Shown here: positions 25,235 to 32,100 of the stretch, one piece after another | How positions within the stretch are numbered: the stretch's first letter is position 1 | How the letters are laid out: each line of letters begins with the position of its first letter | Assembly: GCF_001667115.1 (NCBI RefSeq) | Contig: NZ_LZIJ01000171.1 | Coordinates: 1 to 64,000, forward strand | DNA: 64,000 nt | From: Mycobacterium sp. 852002-51163_SCH5372311 | GTDB lineage: Bacteria > Actinomycetota > Actinomycetes > Mycobacteriales > Mycobacteriaceae | Direction: 5' to 3' | Notes under the pieces: model-generated | The model's database searches: none | What the model was told of the DNA's origin: nothing | What the model saw: the letters and a program-made list of their open reading frames with translations, nothing else | Program-made: the position numbers and the translations under genes

Positions 25235-26769
25235 CGAGCGTCCGCCGGAGTGACCGTCGCCGCCAGAGTCATTTAGCACCAGCGGGATTCTTCAACCCAA
25301 GTCGGCTGCCGGCGCGGCCCCGGGCCGTCGTGGTCGGTGCGGGGATAGCCGGGCTGACCGCCGCCACCGGACTGGCTGAACGCGGTGTCTCCGTCGAGAT
25401 CGTCGAACGCGAGCCATACCTCGGTGGGCGCGTCGGCGGCTGGACCGAGCAGCACGACGGCGCGGCCTTTGCGATGAACCGTGGGTTCCACGCGTTCTTC
25501 CGGCAGTACTACAACTTGCGAGAGCTGCTCCGGCGCGTCGATCGGCGACTGCGCATGCTGACCCCTGTCGACGACTATCCGCTGGTCGACGGTGCCGGCC
25601 GGCGCGACAGCTTCCGCGGCCTCCCCCGCACCCCGCCGTGGAACGCGCTGGCGTTCGCGGCACGCAGCCCGACCTTCCGGCTTCGTGACTTCGCGCGTAT
25701 CGCCGCTCGGGCTGCCGCGCCGCTGGCCGCGGTGTCGGTGCCGGAAATCTATCGGAGGCTCGATCACCTCGACGCCGAAACCTTCCTGAAGAGTATTCGT
25801 TTCCCAGAGGCGGCCAGGCATCTCGCGTTCGAGGTGTTTTCCCGCAGCTTCTTCGCCGACCCGGCCCAGCTGTCGGCCGCCGAGTTGGCAACGATGTTCC
25901 ACATCTACTTCCTGGGCTCCAGCGAAGGACTCATCTTCGATGTCGCCAACGCGAACTTCGACACCGCCCTCTGGCAGCCACTGCAAAGCTATCTCGAGGA
26001 GCGCGGCGTGCGGTTCCGGCTCGGTGCCAGCGCGCTGCGTGTCGACGAACGCGGGACGAAAGGCTTTCGGGTACATACTGATTCCGCCGGACATCTCGAT
26101 GCCGACGCGGTAGTACTGGCCACGCACGTGGCGGGGCTACAGCGCATCCTTGCGGCTTCGTCAGGTTTGGCCGACGACACCTGGCGCGCACGCATAGCAG
26201 CTATGCGCACCGCGCCCTCGTTCGCAGTGCACCGGCTCTGGCTCGACCGCCCTGTCGCGACCGGCCGGCCGCCGTTCTTGGGCACGGCGGGCCACAAACC
26301 GCTGGACAACATCAGTGTGCTGGAGCGATACGAACGCGAAGCGGCGCAGTGGGCCAGGGCGCACCGCGGGTCCGTCGTCGAACTGCACTCCTATGCCCTC
26401 GAATCCGCGCCATCCACCGCGGCCGCCAGACGACAGCTGCACCGGCTCTATCCGGAAACCGCGGCGGCGCAAGTGGTTTTCGAGCAAGTCCTGCATCGCA
26501 GCGACTGCCCGCTTTTCGCGCCCGGGACGTATGCGGACCGGCCAGGGGTGGTCACCCCGGTAGACGGCCTGGTACTGGCCGGCGACGGGATCCGAGTCGA
26601 TCTGCCGGTGGCACTCATGGAACGCGCCGCAACCACCGGCTGGTGCGCCGCCAACCGATTGTTGCGGCGATGGGATCTGGCCGGACACCGGTTGCAAACG
26701 GTACCCAACCACGGCCGCGTGCCACTGCTGCGCTGGCTCGCCACCCGTGAAGGATCGGATCGACGATGA
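25231..26769 (+). CDS. crtU: Carotenoid desaturase/methyltransferase, CrtU-like (aromatic ring formation)
   Basis: A 512-residue FAD-dependent amine-oxidase-fold enzyme. The FAD motif is VVVGAGIAGLTAATGLAERG after a 30-residue extension, followed by EREPYLGGRVGGW; the C-terminal FAD contact is LVLAGDGIRVDLP. Length and operon position fit CrtU, which converts beta-rings to phi (aromatic) rings, giving isorenieratene (leprotene), a pigment long known from mycobacteria. It differs clearly from CrtI, having no phytoene dehydrogenase tail. A second desaturase with another role is the alternative. Confidence 0.82.
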   Translation: MTSVRRSDRRRQSHLAPAGFFNPSRLPARPRAVVVGAGIAGLTAATGLAERGVSVEIVEREPYLGGRVGGWTEQHDGAAFAMNRGFHAFFRQYYNLRELLRRVDRRLRMLTPVDDYPLVDGAGRRDSFRGLPRTPPWNALAFAARSPTFRLRDFARIAARAAAPLAAVSVPEIYRRLDHLDAETFLKSIRFPEAARHLAFEVFSRSFFADPAQLSAAELATMFHIYFLGSSEGLIFDVANANFDTALWQPLQSYLEERGVRFRLGASALRVDERGTKGFRVHTDSAGHLDADAVVLATHVAGLQRILAASSGLADDTWRARIAAMRTAPSFAVHRLWLDRPVATGRPPFLGTAGHKPLDNISVLERYEREAAQWARAHRGSVVELHSYALESAPSTAAARRQLHRLYPETAAAQVVFEQVLHRSDCPLFAPGTYADRPGVVTPVDGLVLAGDGIRVDLPVALMERAATTGWCAANRLLRRWDLAGHRLQTVPNHGRVPLLRWLATREGSDRR

Positions 26770-27770
26770 ATCTTCTGCAACGCCTGGGCCAACGACTGCC
26801 CAAAGACCTGCCATTGCAAGCGGTCCCGCGAATACCTTGGGCCGATCAGCGCCCGACCTATCGGGAGGCACAGCCTTCGATTATCGACGCCGCGCTGAGG
26901 CGATCCCAGTCCAGGCCCACCGGCAATTGGTACGCGTTCGCGGCAAGTCGCTCCATCCGAACCGGTCGGCCGTTCGGGTCCTGTGTCGCCGGAATCGAGG
27001 TCGTGGCCTGGCGCGACGCGCAGGGCCGTTTGCGCGTCGGTCCCCGAAGTTGTCCGCACCTCGGTGCTGATCTGGCCACCGGCACGGTGCACCGCAGCTC
27101 GCTGATTTGCCGCTGGCACGGACTGGCCTTGAGCGGCACGGCATGCGAATTGGGCTGGAAGCCGCTGCCCAGTCACGACGACGGCATCCTCGCCTGGGTG
27201 CGCCTTGACCGGGTCGGCGGAGAGAAGCCGTTGGACGAGCCGGTGATCCCGGTCAGACCCGGTGGCGGCACGATCGCTGCCGTTACCCGGCTGGTCGGTG
27301 TGTGCGAACCACCGGACATCATCGCCAACCGACTCGACCCGTGGCACGGCGCATGGCTTCACCCCTATTCCTTCACCCGGCTCGAGGTTCTCACCACACC
27401 CACCGAGCATGCCGATCGATTCCTGATAGCGGTGACCTTCCGAATGGGCCGGGTGGGCGTACCCGTGATTGCCGAATTCAGCTGCCTCGATGCGCGCACC
27501 ATCGTGATGCGGATCGTGGACGGCGAAGGAAGCGGCAGCGTGGTCGAAACCCACGTCACGCCAATTGGTTCGGGGCCGGACGGTCGGCCGCGTACCGCCG
27601 TACTGGAAGCGACCATCGCGCATTCCGACCGTCCGGGTTTCAGACGGGCATGCGGAGCGGCCCCGCTGGTCGCACCGCTGATGCGCTATGCGGCCAGCAG
27701 ACTCTGGCGCGACGACCTCGTCTACGCGGAACGGCGTTTCCACCTGCGCTCCGGCGAAAGACATGCTTAG
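26766..27770 (+). CDS. Rieske non-heme iron oxygenase, last gene of crt operon
   Basis: A 334-residue protein. The Rieske [2Fe-2S] ligands are C96-x-H98 and C115-x2-H118. A complete mononuclear iron signature follows: N188-x2-D191-x2-H194-x4-H199. This is the arrangement of ring-hydroxylating oxygenases, so it looks catalytically competent rather than a mere electron carrier. The C-terminal part fits what I recall as DUF5914, a domain seen in actinobacterial Rieske proteins near carotenoid genes. It overlaps crtU by 4 bases. A role in hydroxylating or otherwise oxidising the aromatic carotenoid is inferred from the operon. Confidence 0.85.
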   Translation: MNLLQRLGQRLPKDLPLQAVPRIPWADQRPTYREAQPSIIDAALRRSQSRPTGNWYAFAASRSIRTGRPFGSCVAGIEVVAWRDAQGRLRVGPRSCPHLGADLATGTVHRSSLICRWHGLALSGTACELGWKPLPSHDDGILAWVRLDRVGGEKPLDEPVIPVRPGGGTIAAVTRLVGVCEPPDIIANRLDPWHGAWLHPYSFTRLEVLTTPTEHADRFLIAVTFRMGRVGVPVIAEFSCLDARTIVMRIVDGEGSGSVVETHVTPIGSGPDGRPRTAVLEATIAHSDRPGFRRACGAAPLVAPLMRYAASRLWRDDLVYAERRFHLRSGERHA

Positions 27771-27798
27771 CCCGGCGCATGAAGGGGTAGACACAACC

Positions 27799-28131
27799 AT
27801 GAAAAGTCGACCTTCCGTTTCAGCCAAGCGGAGCTCCGAATCCGATTCTGTGGCTGGCACATCGAGAACCGGGGCTTCACCGTTTAGCAGGCTCTCGGCG
27901 GCCTGGTGGGCGGTTGTGGTCGGGTTGCTGATCCTCGTCGTCTTGCTCATATTCGTGGCGCAGAACACCGAGTCCGTCGCCGTGCACTTCCTCGGATTTC
28001 AGTGGAGTTTGCCCGTCGGTGTTGGCTATTTGTTGTCCGGCGTTGCCGGGGGGAGCATCACGGTGCTGATCGGTGCGGCGCGAATGATTCAACTGCGCCG
28101 GGCGGCGAAGCGAACCATCCGGTCGGTCTGA
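27799..28131 (+). CDS. LapA-domain small membrane protein
   Basis: A 110-residue protein with a Ser-rich polar N-terminus (about 40 residues) and two hydrophobic helices (VVVGLLILVVLLIFVAQN and the GVGYLLSGVAGGSI region). It matches the LapA/DUF1049 pattern (FVAQNTESVAVHFLGFQW). ATG 27799 is preferred over upstream codons that run back into the Rieske gene. It lies 28 bases after the crt operon and may be co-transcribed. E. coli LapA helps regulate lipopolysaccharide; here the role is unknown, perhaps membrane adaptation. Confidence 0.8.
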   Translation: MKSRPSVSAKRSSESDSVAGTSRTGASPFSRLSAAWWAVVVGLLILVVLLIFVAQNTESVAVHFLGFQWSLPVGVGYLLSGVAGGSITVLIGAARMIQLRRAAKRTIRSV

Positions 28132-28332
28132 ACGTTTGGCCCGGAATACAACGCGTCGTCGCAACGTGGTTCCGGAATACTACACAAGCCGTCGCTTTCT
28201 TCGCGGCTGCCGTGTCATGGGCGGTACTCGCCTCATGGCGAGGCAATGAAAGGTGCTGCGCGGCAACCAATCATGGAAACAGCCTGCGGAGCATGGCGGC
28301 CCTGGCCGGCTCGCGCGGTTTCATATTACTCA

Positions 28333-28350
28333 CTTAACTATTAACCTAAT
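28333..28350. promoter_or_regulatory. CTTAACT motif upstream of gene at 28424
   Basis: CTTAACTATTAACCTAAT at 28333-28350, in an AT-rich patch 74 bases before the start of the next gene; it shares CTTAACT with the other island promoters. Confidence 0.4.
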
Positions 28351-28423
28351 GAATAGCGCACGTCCCGGGGGTTCGGCTCGCTCGGGGGACCATACGACTC
28401 CAACCGGGAGGAAAGCGATCACG

Positions 28424-28912
28424 ATGGATACACCGCAGCGCGCCACCGTTCGGTTGAGCATCAAGCGCAATGGCGAACACGCAAGTCAGGCAACCGAAGA
28501 CGCGCAGGCACGGGATGCCGCGGTGCGGGCGGCCGGCAAGATGTCCGAGGCGCTCGAGACGATCGAGCGGGCGCGTGGCCACCTGTACGCGTTTCACCAG
28601 CTGACCGGCCGTGCCGACCTGCAACTCGATGCAGTGGTGGAAGAGCTGTGTGAAATGGGACAGGACGACTTGGCGGAGCGCATCAGCCACGAGCTGATCG
28701 GTCGCAATGTCCTGCCCGGGCGATGGAGTTTCCAGGTCGTCGATGATTACGACGACGGCTACTACCAGTGCTTTCAGGAAATTGAACGGCTGACCCGAGC
28801 CCGGCTCACCGGGGGGCGGCGCCACGTGTTCGAAGCCGAGATGAAGGAGCGCCGGCGCACTGCGGGCCACCCCGCCCATACCGCGGCGCCCGATGACCAC
28901 GCCAAGGACTAG
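28424..28912 (+). CDS. Conserved actinobacterial protein of unknown function
   Basis: A 162-residue soluble, highly charged, mainly helical protein. Notable blocks are MSEALETIERARGHLYAFHQL, ELIGRNVLPGRWSFQVVDDY and the tail HVFEAEMKERRRTAGHP. I recognise the GRNVLPGRW and EMKERRR blocks as recurring in other actinobacterial hypotheticals but know no function. GGGAGGAAAG upstream supports ATG 28424. It has its own AT-rich leader and lies between the crt operon and convergent fni. Confidence 0.8.
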   Translation: MDTPQRATVRLSIKRNGEHASQATEDAQARDAAVRAAGKMSEALETIERARGHLYAFHQLTGRADLQLDAVVEELCEMGQDDLAERISHELIGRNVLPGRWSFQVVDDYDDGYYQCFQEIERLTRARLTGGRRHVFEAEMKERRRTAGHPAHTAAPDDHAKD

Positions 28913-29008
28913 TCAGCGCGACGCCGGCATCGTTGGGTCAGCAGACGCCGCTCGACAGGCGCGCGCCGCGGTCGGCCCGTAAGCCAGGATCACCGACATC
29001 CCCGTTTT

Positions 29009-30055
29009 CTACGTGATCGGTGTTGCACCAAAGCCGTGCAGTGTGCGCAGATCGCGCGCGCCGCACCCGTGCAGACACACACGAAGCTCGTCGATGAACT
29101 GCCGCAACCACGCGGTTGCGGCGGCAGCGGACTCGACCGCGGCACCGAGCAATGGTCGCGAAACCGCCACCACGTCAGCGCCGAGGGCGATCGCTTTGGC
29201 CGCGTCCATACCGGTCCGGATTCCACCGGAGGCCACCAGCGGAATGTTTGGCAGCGCGGCACGCACGTCCAATATCGCTTGGGCAGTGGGTATCCCCCAG
29301 TCGGCCAGATCCGGATAGCGCACTTCGCCGTAGCGCACCAGTTGCTCGACCCGCGACCATGACGTGCCACCCGCGCCCGCGACGTCTATGCCCGCCACTG
29401 GCGGCTCACCCGTATACCGCAACAATTCAGCGACGGCGGCGGCGCCAATCCCGTGGCCGACCTCCTTCAACAGCACCGGATAGCCGAGCATGGGGGTTAC
29501 GTCGTGCAACCGGTCCAGCGAACCGCCGAAGTCGGTGTCACCGTTGCGCTGCATCGCTTCTTGCAACGGATTAGTGTGCACGGCAAGGGCATTGGCGCCA
29601 ACCCGGTCGAGTGCGCGGACAATGTCGGGCACCGCGTCCTTGGTCAATTGGGATAGTCCGAGGTTGCCGAACAACAACACCTCGGGTGCGACATCACGGA
29701 CGGCGAAGCTTGCGGCGGCCCTTTCGCCTTGCGCGCTGTCGAGCATGACGCGCTGCGACCCGAGCATCATCCCGACACCGAGCCGCTGCGCTGCGATGGC
29801 CAGATTCCGGTTGATAGTTCCGGACAGCTCCGCCCCGCCGGTCATGGCGCCGATGAGAACCGGCGCCCCCAACCGTGCACCGAAGAATTCGACGGAAAGG
29901 TCGACGTCGTCGAGGCTGGTCTGGGTCAGTGCGTTGTAGGGCAGCCGGTATCGTTCCAGGCCTGTCGTGAGACGGTGATAACCCACGTCGCCGTCGAGGC
30001 ACACGTCGATATGGCGGAGCTTGCGAGTTGTCAGCGCGCCGCGATCATCCGCCAT
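29009..30055 (-). CDS. fni: Type 2 isopentenyl diphosphate isomerase (FMN-dependent)
   Basis: A 348-residue TIM-barrel flavoenzyme that interconverts IPP and DMAPP. Family blocks are TRKLRHIDVCL at the start, LIGAMTGGAE, LGSQRVML, the HTNPLQEAMQ substrate region with the conserved Gln, LLKEVGHG, and the FMN-phosphate loop VASGGIRTG. It supplies the allylic precursor that CrtE needs. Transcribed opposite to the crt operon, it has its own promoter region with a large palindrome. Separate from the core mycobacterial idi gene, it is probably dedicated to pigment synthesis. Confidence 0.95.
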   Translation of the reverse strand: MADDRGALTTRKLRHIDVCLDGDVGYHRLTTGLERYRLPYNALTQTSLDDVDLSVEFFGARLGAPVLIGAMTGGAELSGTINRNLAIAAQRLGVGMMLGSQRVMLDSAQGERAAASFAVRDVAPEVLLFGNLGLSQLTKDAVPDIVRALDRVGANALAVHTNPLQEAMQRNGDTDFGGSLDRLHDVTPMLGYPVLLKEVGHGIGAAAVAELLRYTGEPPVAGIDVAGAGGTSWSRVEQLVRYGEVRYPDLADWGIPTAQAILDVRAALPNIPLVASGGIRTGMDAAKAIALGADVVAVSRPLLGAAVESAAAATAWLRQFIDELRVCLHGCGARDLRTLHGFGATPIT

Positions 30056-30104
30056 GATTGTTACCGATCCGTCGATTTGGTGTTCCGCCGAGCATTCGCA
30101 CCTT

Positions 30105-30137
30105 AGTTAAGCATATGAATGATTCATTGACTTAACT
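30105..30137. promoter_or_regulatory. 33-bp palindrome upstream of fni
   Basis: Perfect 7-bp arms AGTTAAG (30105-30111) and CTTAACT (30131-30137) enclose an inner palindrome AATGATTCATT (30118-30128). The nearest edge is 50 bases upstream of the fni start. It is the most complete version of the island motif and a candidate MarR binding site. Confidence 0.6.
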
Positions 30138-30207
30138 AGTCCTGCCCTACCGAAAACTGCGCCCCCGCCAGTCGGGCTGTCTCAGGCCGTATTTCGCAGG
30201 CAAACTA

Positions 30208-30912
30208 CTACCGGTGCTGATGCCCGTTCCACGACGCTATGCGCACCGGACCCCTTCCAGGAGACTGTCCGTCGATGTACAGCTGCTGCATGACGGCCTG
30301 CCAGGACTCCGCCGTCGGACCCGAACCCGCTGTGCCCTCGTACAACCCGACGATCACGGCATGGTTGTCGTCGGCCAGGGTGTATACCGGTCCCCCGGTG
30401 TCGCGTCCGTCCGAAGCCACCCCCGTGATGCCGAACCGGTTGTTGTTCACCGTGCCCACGCGGCCACAGGTCTCACCGGTAGAGATTCCGAAGTGGCACA
30501 CCCAATCGCCTTGCTGCGCGCGCGCTCCGGGCTTGGACTGCAATTGACGTCCGGTAGGCAGCACATCCGACGCCTTCACGTCGTCGGCCAACTTGATCAC
30601 TTCGTACTCCACATCTGACGACGCGCCGTCTCCGGCCGGGGTGGCGGCGTCGTGACGCGCGGTGACCACTCCGCCGAGCACGTTTCCGTGATTGTCGGTC
30701 ACCACCGACCCGCCGTCGCATTGACCGGTGGCCAGCGCAATCCGCAGCGTCATCTCAACCATTCCCAGCGTGCATATCGTGCTGCCCTGACGAATTTCCA
30801 TGCCGGGAAACACGTTCGCAACAGGGTCGGCGTGTGCCGGGCCGGTGACACCCAAGGAAGCGGCGGCGAATGCGCTTGCCAAACAGCAGAAAGCCCGGTG
30901 CACCGCCTTCAT
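30208..30912 (-). CDS. Secreted chymotrypsin-fold serine protease homologue with altered catalytic triad
   Basis: A 234-residue exported protein; Sec signal peptide to about residue 29 (AHA-DP). The body resembles mycobacterial Rv1815-like S1 proteases. The segment normally reading TAGHC is ATGQC (Gln64), the usual DYAVI is EYEVI, and the usual GDSGGP is RDTGGP (Thr172). All three triad positions therefore appear substituted, and it is probably not an ordinary protease; it may be a binding protein. Cys pairs C47/C65 and C139/C149 could form disulfides. ATG 30912 opens the signal peptide. Confidence 0.78.
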   Translation of the reverse strand: MKAVHRAFCCLASAFAAASLGVTGPAHADPVANVFPGMEIRQGSTICTLGMVEMTLRIALATGQCDGGSVVTDNHGNVLGGVVTARHDAATPAGDGASSDVEYEVIKLADDVKASDVLPTGRQLQSKPGARAQQGDWVCHFGISTGETCGRVGTVNNNRFGITGVASDGRDTGGPVYTLADDNHAVIVGLYEGTAGSGPTAESWQAVMQQLYIDGQSPGRGPVRIASWNGHQHR

Positions 30913-31147
30913 TGATCCGCACCGTCCCTCGCGCTGAAAAGGATGAACTCCAAACTTGTCATTCGGGCCACACATGCCATCCGGTTCACGCCGAATACCC
31001 GGTACTCACCGGCCCAAACCGCCGACAGATAGACGAATTCGAAACTGATTCCCCAAGGGTACCGAAGAATGCGGTTTGCCGACTCTTTTCACGTATATGC
31101 CGAGCGTGTCAGGATGCGTGGGCCACACCGAAGATCGGAGCCGCAGG

Positions 31148-31546
31148 ATGACCCCACAAGACGAAAACGGCCGCTACTTTCCCTATCGTTACGATCCCCG
31201 GCTGGCTCCGATGTGGCTACCCTTCCGGTGGCCGGGGCGGCAAGGCGTGATCCTCACCGACGATGGCCGTTTCCTCGCCCGCTACGGCCCATTTCGTGTC
31301 GAGGCTCCCCTGTCTTCGGTGGTCGACGCCCATGTCGCAGGTCCGTATCGGTGGTGGACTGCCGTCGGCCCCCGGCTTTCGATGGTCGACGACGGGCTCA
31401 CATTCGGAACCAATGCAACGGCGGGCGTGTGTGTCCATTTCGACCCCCGCATTCGTCGTGTCATCGGGCTGCGTGACCACTCGGCGCTGACCGTCACGGT
31501 CGCCGATACCGCAGGGCTGGCAGCTGCCCTCAAAGGCAGTAGTTAG
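31148..31546 (+). CDS. Conserved hypothetical protein
   Basis: A 132-residue soluble protein rich in Trp and Arg (MWLPFRWPG, YRWWTAVGPRLS) with a C-terminal DPRIRRVIGLRDHSALTVTV segment. It looks like a small beta-rich domain. I do not recognise the family. ATG 31148 was chosen; an earlier GTG in the same frame would add residues of different composition. Its last 17 bases overlap the end of the convergent MarR gene, an arrangement that supports both being real. Confidence 0.7.
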   Translation: MTPQDENGRYFPYRYDPRLAPMWLPFRWPGRQGVILTDDGRFLARYGPFRVEAPLSSVVDAHVAGPYRWWTAVGPRLSMVDDGLTFGTNATAGVCVHFDPRIRRVIGLRDHSALTVTVADTAGLAAALKGSS

Positions 31547-32051
31547 CGGGCCCATCCGGCGTCGAGGCGCCGAGTTCGGCCTGGAATCGGCGCATGGCGG
31601 CGATCAGCGCGGCGAAGACCCGGTGGGCGGCCGCCAAATCGTCGTCGGGGAGACCCTCTAGCTCGACTTGGGTCAGGATTCTCAGCGGATCGAAGAACGA
31701 CCGTGCTGTCTCGAGTCCGGATTCGGCATAGCGCAGGATGACCTTGCGGCGATCGTCGGGATGCGAGTCACGCCGCACATGCCCGGACTCGATCAGCCGG
31801 TCCACCAGGTAGGTGATCGCGCCCCCGGACAAACCCATCCGCTGGGTGAGATCACCCGAGGTCATCGGCCGCCCGGCGGTTTCGGCGACCATGATATGCA
31901 GCAGCGCACGGAAATCGGTGGGCCGCACGCTATGCGCCGCCGCGAACAACCGGCCGATCTGGTCAGATTCGGCGGATATCTCGCGCACGTCGGCCGAGAT
32001 CAGCGACTCCAGCTCCACCCGTTCCTCAGGGTTCATAGCGTCTTGCAGCAT
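31530..32051 (-). CDS. MarR-family regulator (second paralogue)
   Basis: A 173-residue winged-helix regulator closely related to the MarR at 18780-19340: DFRALLHIMVAETAG, LSGGAITYLVDRLIESG, DSHPDDRRKVILRY and DDLAAAHRVFAALIAAM match block for block. ATG 32051 is preferred; upstream codons in frame cross the AT-rich shared promoter. It is divergent from the MMPL gene, 49 bases apart, so it probably controls the MMPL-TspO-photolyase operon and itself. Confidence 0.88.
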   Translation of the reverse strand: MLQDAMNPEERVELESLISADVREISAESDQIGRLFAAAHSVRPTDFRALLHIMVAETAGRPMTSGDLTQRMGLSGGAITYLVDRLIESGHVRRDSHPDDRRKVILRYAESGLETARSFFDPLRILTQVELEGLPDDDLAAAHRVFAALIAAMRRFQAELGASTPDGPANYCL

Positions 32052-32100
32052 ATCCGCATCTGGTCGATCATTTAAGTTGATTAATGTTTTATTTATTGAA
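32052..32100. promoter_or_regulatory. Short AT-rich divergent promoter between MarR and MMPL genes
   Basis: The 49-base gap contains TTTAAGTTGATTAATGTTTTATTTATTGAA, extreme for this GC-rich genome. AACTTAA on the reverse strand is a weaker version of the island motif. Both transcripts must start here or inside the coding ends. Confidence 0.5.

Noticed and set aside
21439..26769. Treating the crtI and crtU-like genes as a duplicated desaturase
   Set aside because: They share only the FAD fold; the C-terminal signatures, lengths of linkers and operon positions fit two different enzymes.
31069..31476. Alternative plus-strand frame overlapping the gene at 31148
   Set aside because: Its protein is Arg/Pro-rich with odd composition, while the frame from 31148 has balanced composition and a tight 3' junction.
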